Shown here in pieces: positions 7,397-16,459 of a stretch of DNA of 64,000 nt. Made by a program: the position numbers and the translations under genes. Location: positions 2,810,501-2,874,500 of the forward strand of contig NZ_CP024307.1 of assembly GCF_002944405.1 (NCBI RefSeq), written 5' to 3'. The notes under the pieces are model-generated. The model worked only from the letters and a program-made list of their open reading frames with translations. It had not been told where the DNA came from and searched no databases. The stretch comes from Sinorhizobium fredii. Lineage in GTDB: Bacteria > Pseudomonadota > Alphaproteobacteria > Rhizobiales > Rhizobiaceae. Every line of letters starts with the position of its first letter. The first letter of the stretch is position 1.

Positions 7397-8980
7397 CTAT
7401 TCGATCGATTCCAGTTCGGCGCGGTGGCGATAGAGCGCCAGCAAGCGGCGATAGTCGCGGTCGTAGAAATCCTGCAGGGCCGGATTCGGACGCCTCTCCT
7501 GTCCGCCCGAGGCCATGGCATCCCCCGCATGCGCAAGGTCGGGATAGAGGTTGCCGGCCACGGCCGCGGCCATGGCCGTCCCGAGCAGAACGGCATCCGG
7601 CGCGTCGGGCACGACCACCCGGCAGCCGGTCGCGTCGGAGTAAAGCTCCATCAGTAGCGGATTGCGCACGTGGCCGCCGGTGACGTGCAGCGTATCGAGG
7701 TCGTAGCCCGCCTCCTTCATCATCTCGAGAATGTGGCGGATGCCGAGCGCGATGGCGACGCAGGTCCGCCAATAGAGGCGGCAAAGCGCGTCGAAAGAGG
7801 AATCGAGCGCCAAGCCGCTAATCACGCCGAGCGCATGCGGATCGGCAAGCGGCGAGCGATTGCCGTGGAAATCAGGAAGAACGTGCAGCCGGTCGGCGAA
7901 GCCGTGGCCATGCTCGGCGCGCAGTTCCTGGACGCGCTCGATGATCTTCTTGTGGGTTTCGGTCGTCGGCTCCAGCCCGCCGCCATGCAGCCGGACGACA
8001 TGGTCGAGCAGCGCGCCCGTCGCCGATTGGCCGCCCTCGATAAGCCAGAGGCCGGGCAGCACCGCCTCGAAATAGGGCCCCCACATGCCGTAACCCGGCT
8101 TCATCTCCTTCGAGAAGGCGACGATGCAGCTAGACGTGCCGGCGATCAGCGCCAGCTGGCGCTCGAGCTTCGCCGTATCGCCGGCGAATCCTCCGAGCAC
8201 ACCGAGCGCGCCGGCATAGGCGTCGATTAAGCCCGGCGCGACCCGGCATTCGGTATCGAGGCCGAGGTCGGCGGCCGCGGTCGGCGTCAGTTTCCCCACG
8301 GCGCGCTCCACCGGCAGCGTCTCCGCGGGCAGGCCGCCGCGCGTCAGAAGGTCTTCGAGACCGATCCGCTCGAGATAGTCCTGCTGCCAGCCGCGTTCCT
8401 TGTGCGCGAGATAGTTCCATTTAGCCGTGAGCGTGCAGCGCGACCGCGCCGTGTTTCCCGTTGCCCGCCAGGACATATAATCCGCCAGGTCGAAGAAATA
8501 GCCTGCCCTCTCCCATTGATGCGGCAGATTTTTCTTCAGCCACATCAGCTTCGGCATCTCCATTTCCGGCGACATCACCCGGCCCGAATGATCGAGCACC
8601 GGATGCCTGGTCGCCGTACAGAAATCCGCCTCCGCAAGCGCCCGGTGGTCGAGCCAGACGATCGTGTCCCAGCGTGGCTCGCCCCGCCGATTGACCGAAA
8701 GCGGAGCGCCGTCACGGTCGCGGACCACCAGCGAGCAGGTGGCATCGAAGCCGATTGCCGCAACGCTCTCGGCGCCTATACCCGCCCTTTCGCGCGCCGC
8801 CCGCACCGCTTCGCCGACGGCCGCCCAGATATCCTCGGAATCGTGCTCGGCATGGTTCTCCTCGGGCCGGTTCATGGCAATGGCCCGGTCGGCACGCGCA
8901 AGAAGCGCACCCTTCCTGTCGAAGATGCCAGCGCGCGCACTGCCGGTTCCTATATCGACCGCCACGACATATTCGCGCAT
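7397..8980 (-). CDS. FGGY-family pentulose kinase (ribulokinase-like)
   Basis: Carbohydrate kinase of 527 aa, last gene of the polyol operon. The N-terminal ATPase fold begins VVAVDIGTGSARAGIFD. Other family landmarks are AIGFDATCSLVV, WLDHRA, GLIDAYAGALGVLGG, IAGTSSCIVAF and a C-terminal VTGGHVRNPLLMEL nucleotide-binding loop. The pattern fits the D-ribulokinase-type 5-carbon kinases better than classical XylB. A plausible role is phosphorylating a ketose made from a pentitol such as arabitol or ribitol that shares this operon. The substrate is inferred. The ATG at 8980 is chosen; the codon before it is a TTG. Confidence 0.75.
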   Translation of the reverse strand: MREYVVAVDIGTGSARAGIFDRKGALLARADRAIAMNRPEENHAEHDSEDIWAAVGEAVRAARERAGIGAESVAAIGFDATCSLVVRDRDGAPLSVNRRGEPRWDTIVWLDHRALAEADFCTATRHPVLDHSGRVMSPEMEMPKLMWLKKNLPHQWERAGYFFDLADYMSWRATGNTARSRCTLTAKWNYLAHKERGWQQDYLERIGLEDLLTRGGLPAETLPVERAVGKLTPTAAADLGLDTECRVAPGLIDAYAGALGVLGGFAGDTAKLERQLALIAGTSSCIVAFSKEMKPGYGMWGPYFEAVLPGLWLIEGGQSATGALLDHVVRLHGGGLEPTTETHKKIIERVQELRAEHGHGFADRLHVLPDFHGNRSPLADPHALGVISGLALDSSFDALCRLYWRTCVAIALGIRHILEMMKEAGYDLDTLHVTGGHVRNPLLMELYSDATGCRVVVPDAPDAVLLGTAMAAAVAGNLYPDLAHAGDAMASGGQERRPNPALQDFYDRDYRRLLALYRHRAELESIE

Positions 8981-9061
8981 CAATGGATGACCCCGTCCCG
9001 AGATGATGATGGATTTTCAGTGTGCCTGAAGAGCGCGCCGGGCCGCTCCACCCTGCCCTGC

Positions 9062-9730
9062 CTATTGACGGACAAACTGTACCAATTCGCCCATGTCGTC
9101 AAACAGGAGGTCCGGCCCGAGACCGGCGAGCAGCTGCCGATGCCGCTCGCTGCGGGCGTGGCTGGCGCCCGCAAACGCAAAGACCCGCATGCCCGCCGCC
9201 TTGGCCGCCTCGATGCCAGCCGCACTGTCCTCGACGACGATGCAATCGGCCGGCGCGTAGCCCATTTCAGCACTCGCATGCAGGAACAGGTCCGGCGCCG
9301 GCTTGCCGTGCGTCACCATGGTGGCGCTGAAGATATGCGGCTCGAAAAGGTCGGCAAGGCCGGTCACGCTCAGCGACAGACGAATGCGCTCCGGCTGGCT
9401 TGAAGAGGCGACGCAGCAGGCCGCGTCCAGCTGCTCGACGGCCTCACGTATGCCGGGAATCGGCCTCAACTCCTGGCGGAAACGCGCATAGAGCCGCGTC
9501 CGCATCGCTTCGAGAAATGCGTGGTCGGTCGCAAGGCCGTAGTCGTCATGAAGGATTGCCGACATGCTCTGGAGGCTGCGGCCTAGGAAGCGCTCGCTCG
9601 CCTCCTCCGTTGACATCGAAACGCCGGCGGTCGCCAATGAATCCACCAGCACGCTGAGCGAGATCGGTTCGCTGTCCACAAGCACGCCGTCGCAGTCGAA
9701 GATGACCAGTCTGGAGGCGTGCCCCGCCAT
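9062..9730 (-). CDS. HAD-IA family sugar-phosphate phosphatase
   Basis: Haloacid-dehalogenase superfamily protein of 222 aa. Motif I is FDCDGVLVDSEP with the nucleophile and general acid Asp. Motif II is the VASSSQPER region, motif III the lysine in HGKPAPDLF, and motif IV VVEDSAAGIEAA. A helical cap follows motif I, as in beta-phosphoglucomutase-like and 2-deoxyglucose-6-phosphate phosphatases. It is 4 bp from mtlK and belongs to the polyol operon. It may remove a toxic or misrouted sugar phosphate made by the adjacent kinase; that is inference. Confidence 0.78.
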   Translation of the reverse strand: MAGHASRLVIFDCDGVLVDSEPISLSVLVDSLATAGVSMSTEEASERFLGRSLQSMSAILHDDYGLATDHAFLEAMRTRLYARFRQELRPIPGIREAVEQLDAACCVASSSQPERIRLSLSVTGLADLFEPHIFSATMVTHGKPAPDLFLHASAEMGYAPADCIVVEDSAAGIEAAKAAGMRVFAFAGASHARSERHRQLLAGLGPDLLFDDMGELVQFVRQ

Positions 9731-9734
9731 CGCG

Positions 9735-11219
9735 CTATTCTCCGAGTTTATCGTCCAGATAAAGTTGCAGCGTGGCGCGCGTACCCTTTTCCCAAAGTGT
9801 TTTCAAGGCATGGGCAAAGCGGCGGCGGAAAAGATCAGAGTGGGCGACATCGCCGAAAATATCGGAAAGCGCGAGGAAGGCCATCGGATCGTCCTTCGCC
9901 GCAAGCGCTGCCGCCTGCAAACGATCGGCGTTGGCGTCGTTGAAGACGATCGCCTTGCCGCTGTCGGACGTGCCGGCGAAATAACGGCACCAGAGTGCGG
10001 AGACAAGAGACAGGCCCACCACGTCCTCGCCGCGCCGCAGGCGATCGGCCGTCGACGGCAGGATGAATTTCGGCTGCCGGTTCGAGCCGTCCTGTGCCAG
10101 TCGGGCGACCGTGTCGCCGATCTTCGGATTGGCGAACCGTGTTTCGATCAGCTTGCAATAGTCCCTCAGGTCCGTATCCGGTACCGGCGGAATGACCGGG
10201 ATGATCTCCTCGTGCTCGAGCTTCGCCAGGAAGGCGCGGATCAGCGGCTCCTCCATCGCGTCGTGGACGAAATGAATGTCGAGCAGCGCCGCCGGATAGG
10301 CGATTGCCGCGTGGCCGCCGTTGAGGATGCGGATCTTCATGTGCTCATAGGGTGCGACATCCGGGACGAACTGCACCCCAACCTCTTCGAGCGCCGGGCG
10401 GCCTTGCGGGAAATTGTCCTCCAGCACCCATTGCTTGAACTCTTCGCAAAAAACCGGCCAGGCATCGTCGATGCCGTAGTCAGAGGCGACGATGCCGATC
10501 TCGCGCGGGCCCGTCGCCGGCGTGATCCGGTCGACCATGCCGTTCGGGAAGGCGACATTGGCGTCGATCCAGTCGGCGAACGCCGGATCCGACAGGCGGG
10601 CGAGGCCGGACACGGCCGCATGGGTAACTTCGCCATTGCCGGGAATATTGTCGCAGGACATGACGGTGAAAGGCGGAACGCCGCGCGCCCTGCGCTCGGC
10701 AAGGCCGGCCAGGATGAGCCCGAACACCGTCTTCGGCGTTGCCGGGTTGCGAGCGTCCTCGGCGATCGCCGGGTGCCCAGGATTGAACTCGCCCGAGGCC
10801 GGGTCGATGAAGTAGCCGCCCTCGGTGATCGTCAGCGAAACGATGCGAATGTGCGGACTGGCCAGTTGCGCGACGATGGCCGGAATATCGCCCGGTTTCA
10901 GATAGGCGATCATCGCGCCGGTCACATGCGCGCCGGTGCGGTTGTTGTCCTGCTCGACCACCGTGGTCAGAAAATCCTGCGCCTCGAGCTTGGCGCGCAT
11001 GACCTCGTCCGACGGCAGGACGCCGGCACCGATGATCGCCCAATCGTGGTCGCGCCCAAGATTGAAGAGATCGTCGAGGTAGACGGCCTGATGGGCGCGA
11101 TGGAAGTTTCCGACGCCGAAATGGACGATCCCGGCGCGCAGATCGTGCCGGTCATAGTTCGGGACGCCGGCCTTGGCCCTGATGACGTCGAGTGCGGCAA
11201 GCGAGAGTTTGGTCGTCAT
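9735..11219 (-). CDS. mtlK: Mannitol 2-dehydrogenase (long-chain polyol dehydrogenase)
   Basis: NAD-dependent oxidation of D-mannitol to D-fructose (often also arabitol to xylulose), cytosolic, 494 aa, the normal length of the long-chain polyol dehydrogenase family. The N-terminal Rossmann segment is GIVHFGVGNFHRAHQAVYLDDL. The family signature around MVDRITPAT and the catalytic lysine region KIRILNGGHAAIAYPA are present. The start at 11219 follows AAAGGAAC; an upstream in-frame ATG at 11240 has no such site. It sits 39 bp after smoS and 4 bp before the HAD gene. Confidence 0.87.
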   Translation of the reverse strand: MTTKLSLAALDVIRAKAGVPNYDRHDLRAGIVHFGVGNFHRAHQAVYLDDLFNLGRDHDWAIIGAGVLPSDEVMRAKLEAQDFLTTVVEQDNNRTGAHVTGAMIAYLKPGDIPAIVAQLASPHIRIVSLTITEGGYFIDPASGEFNPGHPAIAEDARNPATPKTVFGLILAGLAERRARGVPPFTVMSCDNIPGNGEVTHAAVSGLARLSDPAFADWIDANVAFPNGMVDRITPATGPREIGIVASDYGIDDAWPVFCEEFKQWVLEDNFPQGRPALEEVGVQFVPDVAPYEHMKIRILNGGHAAIAYPAALLDIHFVHDAMEEPLIRAFLAKLEHEEIIPVIPPVPDTDLRDYCKLIETRFANPKIGDTVARLAQDGSNRQPKFILPSTADRLRRGEDVVGLSLVSALWCRYFAGTSDSGKAIVFNDANADRLQAAALAAKDDPMAFLALSDIFGDVAHSDLFRRRFAHALKTLWEKGTRATLQLYLDDKLGE

Positions 11220-11258
11220 TCTATCGTTCCTTTCGAGCACCCGTCCTTGGACGAAGCC

Positions 11259-12032
11259 TCAGCTCATCCATTGGCCGCCGTCGACGTTGTAGGTCTGCGC
11301 CACCACGTAGTCGCTTTCGGAAGAAGCGAGAAAGATTGCCATGCCGGTCAAGTCCTCGGCTGTGCCCATGCGCCCATAGGGAACGGCCTCGCCCACCAGA
11401 CGCTTCTTCTCGCCGAGAGGCCGGTTCTCGTACTTCGCGAAGAGCGCGTCGACACCATCCCAATGCTCGCCCTCGACGACGCCCGGAGCGATGGCGTTCA
11501 CATTGATGCGGTGCTTGATGAGATCGAGGCCGGCGGATTGGGTGAGGCTGATGACCGCCGCCTTGGTCGCGCAGTAGACCGCGACCAGCGCCTCACCCCG
11601 CCGCCCCGCCTGGCTTGCCATATTGATGATCTTGCCGCCCCGCCCCTGCCCGATCATCTGCTTCGCCGCCGCCTGCAGCGTGAAGAGCGTGCCGGCGACG
11701 TTGATCGAGAAAAGCCGCTCATAGCTTGCGCGCGTGATCTCGACGATCGGCGCAAGGTCGAAGAGCGCGGCATTGTTGACCAGGATGTCGAGACCGCCGG
11801 CCTGGCGGACGACCGTGGCGATCGCCGCATCGATCGAATCCTGCCGGGTGACATCCATCTCCACCGCGTAGGCCGCCGGTCCGATCTCCGAGGCCGTCTG
11901 TCTTGCGCGCTCGACATTGATATCGGCGATCGCCACGGTGGCGCCTTCGCGCACATAGGCCTCCGCGAAGGCGCGGCCTATTCCCCGCGCCGATCCGGTG
12001 ATCAGCGCGCTTTTTCCTTCAAGACGTTTCAT
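11259..12032 (-). CDS. smoS: Sorbitol dehydrogenase, SDR family
   Basis: Short-chain dehydrogenase of 257 aa, oxidising D-sorbitol (and probably galactitol) to a ketose with NAD. The cofactor loop is [11 protein letters not shown], followed by the NNAALF motif, the active-site serine in [12 protein letters not shown], and the YCATKAA Tyr-Lys pair. Its ATG overlaps the smoK stop as ATGA, so the two are translationally coupled. This is the rhizobial and Rhodobacter smoS position. Confidence 0.87.
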   Translation of the reverse strand: MKRLEGKSALITGSARGIGRAFAEAYVREGATVAIADINVERARQTASEIGPAAYAVEMDVTRQDSIDAAIATVVRQAGGLDILVNNAALFDLAPIVEITRASYERLFSINVAGTLFTLQAAAKQMIGQGRGGKIINMASQAGRRGEALVAVYCATKAAVISLTQSAGLDLIKHRINVNAIAPGVVEGEHWDGVDALFAKYENRPLGEKKRLVGEAVPYGRMGTAEDLTGMAIFLASSESDYVVAQTYNVDGGQWMS

Positions 12033-13030
12033 CGAATTGCCAGCCCTTTTTCATCGAATCTGTGCAGGCGCTGCGGGTCCGGCGTCAGGAAGACCCGGTC
12101 GCCATGCGTGACGGCAAAATCGCCGCTGACGCGCGCCGTCATCGTGCCGATGCCGTCGGCGTTCACATGCAGGAAGGTATCGGAGCCGAGATGCTCGGCC
12201 ACGCCGACCGTGCCCTGCCATGTGCCGTGGTCCTTCGACAGCACCAAGTGCTCCGGGCGGACACCGATCGTATGGGCCTGATGGCTGGCCGCCGGGCCGC
12301 CGGAAATGAAATTCATCTTCGGCGAGCCGATGAAGCCGGCGACAAAAAGATTGTCGGGCCGGTGGTAGAGTTCGAGCGGCGAGCCGACCTGCTCGATGCG
12401 GCCGCGGTTCAAGACGACGATCTTGTCGGCCATCGTCATGGCCTCCACCTGGTCGTGGGTCACGTAGATCATCGTCGTCTTCAGTTGCTGGTGCAGCTGG
12501 CTGATCTCGAGCCGCATGTTGACGCGCAGCGCCGCGTCGAGGTTCGAAAGCGGCTCGTCGAACAGGAAGGCCTCCGGCTGGCGCACGATCGCCCGGCCGA
12601 TCGCCACGCGCTGGCGCTGGCCGCCGGAGAGCTGGCGCGGCTTGCGGTCGAGATAGTCGGTGAGGTTCAAAACGCGGGCGGCGTCGGCCACCTTCTTGTC
12701 GATCACCGCTTTGTCCTCGCCCGCCATCTTCAAAGGGAAGGCGATGTTGGCGCGGACGCTCATATGCGGATAGAGCGCGTAGGACTGGAACACCATCGAC
12801 AGGCCGCGCTTGGCCGGCGGCAATTCGGTGGCGTTCTTGCCGTCGATGACGATGGCGCCGTCGCTGACATCCTCGAGGCCGGCAATCAGCCGCAGAAGCG
12901 TCGACTTGCCGCAGCCCGAAGGGCCGACGAAGACGACGAACTCGCCGTCATTGATGTCGAGGTCGATCGACGGGATCACGGCATGGGCGCCGAAGACCTT
13001 CGAGACGTTCTTGAGTGTGATGCTTCCCAT
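12029..13030 (-). CDS. smoK: Sorbitol/mannitol ABC transporter ATP-binding protein
   Basis: MalK/UgpC-type ATPase of 333 aa energising the SmoEFG importer. Walker A is GPSGCGKST, the signature LSGGQRQRV, Walker [12 protein letters not shown], and the H-loop VTHDQVEAM. The C-terminal third (about residues 235-333) is the TOBE/OB regulatory domain containing GVRPEHL, as in carbohydrate importers of the CUT1 class. It lies 11 bp after smoG. Confidence 0.88.
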   Translation of the reverse strand: MGSITLKNVSKVFGAHAVIPSIDLDINDGEFVVFVGPSGCGKSTLLRLIAGLEDVSDGAIVIDGKNATELPPAKRGLSMVFQSYALYPHMSVRANIAFPLKMAGEDKAVIDKKVADAARVLNLTDYLDRKPRQLSGGQRQRVAIGRAIVRQPEAFLFDEPLSNLDAALRVNMRLEISQLHQQLKTTMIYVTHDQVEAMTMADKIVVLNRGRIEQVGSPLELYHRPDNLFVAGFIGSPKMNFISGGPAASHQAHTIGVRPEHLVLSKDHGTWQGTVGVAEHLGSDTFLHVNADGIGTMTARVSGDFAVTHGDRVFLTPDPQRLHRFDEKGLAIR

Positions 13031-13041
13031 GAGTCTGACCC

Positions 13042-13872
13042 TTATTTGACCGCGCCGAAGGTGAGGCCGCGCACAAGCTGCTTCTGCGAGAACCAGCCGA
13101 GAATGAGGATGGGGGCGATCGCCATCGTCGAGGCCGCCGACAGCTTCGCGTAGAACAGGCCTTCAGGGCTCGAATAGGAGGCGATGAAGGCGGTGAGCGG
13201 CGCCGCTTTGGCGGCACTGAGATTCAAGGTCCAGAACGCCTCGTTCCAGGCGAGGATGATGTTCAGGAGCAGCGTCGAGGCAATGCCCGGTATCGCCATC
13301 GGCGTCAGCACATAGATGATCTCCTTGGCAAGCGAAGCGCCATCCATGCGCGCCGCTTCGAGGATCTCGCCCGGGATTTCCTTGAAATAGGTGTAGAGCA
13401 TCCAGATGATGATCGGCAGGTTGATGAGCGTCAGCACCATCACCAGCCCGGTGCGGGTGTCGAGCAGCCCCGTGTTGCGGAAGATCAGATACATAGGCAC
13501 CAGCACGCCGACCGGCGGCATCATCTTGGTGGAGAGCATCCACATCAGGACGTCCTTGGTTCGCTTGGTCGGTGCGAAGGCCATGGCCCAGGCCGAAGGA
13601 ATGGCGATCACCAGGCCGAGCAGCGTCGAGCCGAAAGAGACCACCACCGAGTTCATGAAGTGCTTGAAGTAGTCCGAGCGGCTCTGCACCTCGAAATAGT
13701 TCTCGGTCGTCCAATCGAAGAACAGGAAGGCGGGCGGCGAGGCGATCGCCTGCGCCTCCGTCTTGAAGCTCGTCAGGAAGGTCCAGAGGATCGGGAAGAA
13801 GATCAGGATGCCGACCGTCCAGGCCAGGGCCGTGGTGACCAGTTTGCGCTGGGTCGAGACATTGCGTGCCAT
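13042..13872 (-). CDS. smoG: Sorbitol/mannitol ABC transporter permease
   Basis: 276-aa permease of the MalG type with six predicted membrane helices. The EAA loop that contacts the ATPase reads [14 protein letters not shown], followed by PMAIPGI. It starts 4 bp after smoF. Together with SmoF it forms the transmembrane channel. Confidence 0.87.
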   Translation of the reverse strand: MARNVSTQRKLVTTALAWTVGILIFFPILWTFLTSFKTEAQAIASPPAFLFFDWTTENYFEVQSRSDYFKHFMNSVVVSFGSTLLGLVIAIPSAWAMAFAPTKRTKDVLMWMLSTKMMPPVGVLVPMYLIFRNTGLLDTRTGLVMVLTLINLPIIIWMLYTYFKEIPGEILEAARMDGASLAKEIIYVLTPMAIPGIASTLLLNIILAWNEAFWTLNLSAAKAAPLTAFIASYSSPEGLFYAKLSAASTMAIAPILILGWFSQKQLVRGLTFGAVK

Positions 13873-13876
13873 GATA

Positions 13877-14749
13877 TCAAGCCTCCAGCGTCTTGCCGAT
13901 CATGCGCATCAGGAAGAATGCGACGATATTGGCGAGAATGACCGCGATGATGCCGCCGGCGGACGCGCCGCCCACGTCGAACTGCAGCAGCGCCTGGGCA
14001 TAGACCAGGAAGGTGAGATTGGTGCTCTGCGTGCCGGGGCCGCCATTGGTGGTGACGAGGATTTCGGCGAAGACCGAAAGCAGGAAGATCGTCTGGATCA
14101 GGATGACGACGGTGATCGCGCGCGAAAGATGCGGCAGGACGAGATAGATGAACCGGCTCCAAGCGCCGGCGCCGTCCATCTGCGCTGCCTCCTTCTGCTC
14201 CTCGCCGAGCGACTGCAGCGCCGTCAGCAGAATGAGCGTCGCGAAGGGCAGCCATTGCCAGGCGACGATCAGGATGATCGAGAAGAGCGGCGCATTGGCG
14301 AGAAAATCGAACGGCTGCAGGCCGACGAGCTTGGCAAGCCAGGCGAAGAGCCCGTTGACCGGGTTCATGAACATGTTCTTCCAGACGAGCGCCGCGACCG
14401 TCGGCATGATCAGGAAAGGCGCGATCACCAGGATCCGCACGATCCCCTGCCCGAACATCGGCTGGTCGAGCAGCAGCGCCAGGGCGATGCCGCCGACGAC
14501 GGTGATGAAGAGCACGCCGAGCACGATTGCGAGCGTGTTGAAGACCGCCTGGAAAAAGGCTGGATCGGTCAGAAAATAGGTGTAATTGGTGAGGCCTGCG
14601 AACTCCTCCATTCCCGGCATCAGCAGATTGTAGCGCAGGAGCGAGAAGTAGATCGTCAGCGCCAGCGGCACGATCATCCAGGCCAGGAGCAGAAGCACCG
14701 ACGGTGCGATCATCAGCCGCGCGGCGGAGCGGGTATGCAAGGTCGCCAT
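13877..14749 (-). CDS. smoF: Sorbitol/mannitol ABC transporter permease
   Basis: 290-aa permease of the MalF/UgpA type. The EAA loop is KEAAQMDGAGAWSRFIYLVLP. I chose the ATG at 14749, which is preceded by GGGGGACGCC; an in-frame ATG at 14761 has no ribosome binding site. It is separated from smoE by 191 bp containing a strong terminator, so it should be expressed at a lower level than the binding protein unless it has its own promoter. Confidence 0.87.
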   Translation of the reverse strand: MATLHTRSAARLMIAPSVLLLLAWMIVPLALTIYFSLLRYNLLMPGMEEFAGLTNYTYFLTDPAFFQAVFNTLAIVLGVLFITVVGGIALALLLDQPMFGQGIVRILVIAPFLIMPTVAALVWKNMFMNPVNGLFAWLAKLVGLQPFDFLANAPLFSIILIVAWQWLPFATLILLTALQSLGEEQKEAAQMDGAGAWSRFIYLVLPHLSRAITVVILIQTIFLLSVFAEILVTTNGGPGTQSTNLTFLVYAQALLQFDVGGASAGGIIAVILANIVAFFLMRMIGKTLEA

Positions 14750-14826
14750 GGCGTCCCCCATGTGGTCTCAACGGTGTTCCAAGAAGAGGCAGGCGCATCG
14801 TGCCTGCCGAACGCGCGCCCATCGGC

Positions 14827-14886
14827 AAAAAAGACAGAGCGGGACGCGGGTGAAGGCGGGGTTCGCCCCTCCCTCGTCCCGCTCTG
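14827..14886 (-). terminator. Rho-independent terminator/attenuator after smoE
   Basis: Perfect 12-bp arms at 14835-14846 and 14875-14886 (CAGAGCGGGACG and its complement), with an inner GC hairpin. On the minus strand they are followed by TCTTTTTT (14834-14827). It lies between smoE and smoF, so most transcripts from the smoE promoter should stop here, leaving binding protein in excess over the permeases. Confidence 0.75.
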
Positions 14887-14891
14887 GAGGT

Positions 14892-14929
14892 GGCCGGGGC
14901 GCCGGCCGTTTCCGAACGGCGCCCCGGCC
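14892..14929 (-). repeat. 13-bp GC hairpin just after smoE stop
   Basis: Perfect inverted repeat: arms at 14892-14904 and 14917-14929 (GGCCGGGGCGCCG and its complement) with a 12-base loop. It has no T-tract of its own. It sits between the smoE stop and the terminator and could act as an mRNA 3'-end stabiliser. Confidence 0.6.
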
Positions 14930-14940
14930 CCTTGGGAGCC

Positions 14941-16251
14941 TCACTTGATGTAGCCGGCCTTGGTCATCTCGCGTGTGGTCAGCTGCTGCGCGCTGGCGAG
15001 CGCCTGATCGACGCTCATCTGGCCGGCGAGCGCGGCCGAGAACACCTGGCCGACCGCCGTGCCAAGACCCTGGAATTCCGGGATCGCCACGAACTGCACG
15101 CCGACATAGGGCACTGGCTTCACTGCCGGGTTCTTCGGGTCGGCGGCGTTGATCGAGTCGAGCGTCATTTTCGCAAACGGCGCCGCCTTCTGGTATTCCG
15201 GGTTCTCGTAGAGGGAGGTGCGGGTGCCGGGAGGCACGTTCGCCCAGCCTTCCTTCTCGGCGACAAGCTTCAGATAGTCCTTGCCGGTTGCCCAGGCGAT
15301 GAACTTCTGCGCCGCTTCCGCCTTCTGCGAACCCGCCGGGACGGCAAGGTTCCAGGCCCAGAGCCAGTTGCCGCGCTTGCCGAGGCCGGTATCCGGGGCG
15401 AGCGCAAAGCCGACCTTGTCGGCGACCGTCGACTCGTGCGGGTTGGTCACGAAGGAGGCCGCCACCGTGGCGTCGATCCACATGCCGCATTTACCGGTCT
15501 GGAACAGCGACAGGTTTTCGTTGAAGCCGTTGGAGGAGGCGCCGGGCGGGCCGGCATCGTTCATCAGCTTGACGTAGAAGTCGAGCGCGTTCTTCCACTC
15601 CGGCTGGTCGAACTGCGGCTTCCAGTTCTCGTCGAACCAGCGCGCTCCGAAGGCGTTGGCCGTCGCCGTAAGGAAGGCCATGTTCTCGCCCCAGCCCGCC
15701 TTGCCGCGCAGGCAGATGCCGTAGATCTCATTGTTCTTGTCGGTGATCTTGCGCGCCGCGTCCGCGATGAACTCCCAGGTCGGCGCCTCAGGCATGGTGA
15801 GGCCGGCCTTCTCGAACAGGTCCTTGCGGTACATGACCATCGAGCTCTCGCCGTAGAACGGCGCGGCATAGAGCTTGCCGTCGATGGTCAGACCGCTGCG
15901 GATCGCCGGCAAGAGGTCGTCGACGTCGTAGTCGGCACCGAGGTTGTCGAGCGGCAGGAGCCAGCCCTGCTTGGCCCAGATCGGCACTTCGTAGGTGCCG
16001 ATCGTCATGATGTCGTACTGGCCACCCTTGGTGGCGATGTCGGTCGTGACGCGCTGGCGCAGCACGTTTTCCTCGAGCGTCACCCACTCGAGCTGAATGT
16101 CCGGGTTTTTCGACGTGAACGCGTCCGTCAGCTTCTGCATCCGGATCATATCGCCGTTGTTCACGGTCGCGATGGTCAGGGTCTCTGCTTGGGCCAGGCC
16201 TGCCAAAGCGACTGCCGAGCACGTGCCCAGCAGGAAAGTTCTCAAATTCAT
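14941..16251 (-). CDS. smoE: Sorbitol/mannitol periplasmic binding protein
   Basis: 436-aa extracellular solute-binding protein of family 1. The signal peptide runs to AGLAQA before ETLTIATVNNGD. The mature protein shows the usual two-lobe pattern (GGQYDIMTIGTYEVPIWAKQG; WIDATVAASF; WLWAWNLAVPAGS). Its ribosome binding site, GGAGGAAG, is very strong. As the first gene of the operon it is followed by two hairpins. Polyol specificity is inferred from the dehydrogenases downstream. Confidence 0.87.
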   Translation of the reverse strand: MNLRTFLLGTCSAVALAGLAQAETLTIATVNNGDMIRMQKLTDAFTSKNPDIQLEWVTLEENVLRQRVTTDIATKGGQYDIMTIGTYEVPIWAKQGWLLPLDNLGADYDVDDLLPAIRSGLTIDGKLYAAPFYGESSMVMYRKDLFEKAGLTMPEAPTWEFIADAARKITDKNNEIYGICLRGKAGWGENMAFLTATANAFGARWFDENWKPQFDQPEWKNALDFYVKLMNDAGPPGASSNGFNENLSLFQTGKCGMWIDATVAASFVTNPHESTVADKVGFALAPDTGLGKRGNWLWAWNLAVPAGSQKAEAAQKFIAWATGKDYLKLVAEKEGWANVPPGTRTSLYENPEYQKAAPFAKMTLDSINAADPKNPAVKPVPYVGVQFVAIPEFQGLGTAVGQVFSAALAGQMSVDQALASAQQLTTREMTKAGYIK

Positions 16252-16297
16252 CGACTTCCTCCCAGAAGAAATTGAGCATTTGCTTTGCTCCTGGGCA

Positions 16298-16326
16298 ATT
16301 ACTCACCCATTGGCAAAAAAAGTCAA
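16298..16326 (-). promoter_or_regulatory. Sigma-70-type promoter candidate for smoE
   Basis: Minus strand: TTGACT (16326-16321), a 17-base spacer, AGTAAT (16303-16298), about 47 bp before the smoE ATG. The -35 is near consensus and the -10 is weak, as expected for an activated catabolic promoter. A short inverted repeat GAGCA/TGCTC (about 16274-16290) lies downstream of it and may be an operator. Confidence 0.45.
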
Positions 16327-16459
16327 TGCGCATTCGCCGCCGCCAAATAGCCAACGCGCTAAGAGTTCATTTTTGTTGAGGACTTTTTGTGGTGATGGGC
16401 CGGGAGGACGCAGCCCATTCGGTAAAACGCCGCTGCCGGACTGCTCCCCGGAAGTAGAC

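Noticed and set aside
9564..12281. Plus-strand frame of about 905 codons over the polyol dehydrogenases
   Set aside because: Antisense to mtlK, smoS and the HAD gene; composition is a codon-bias artefact and no motif is seen.
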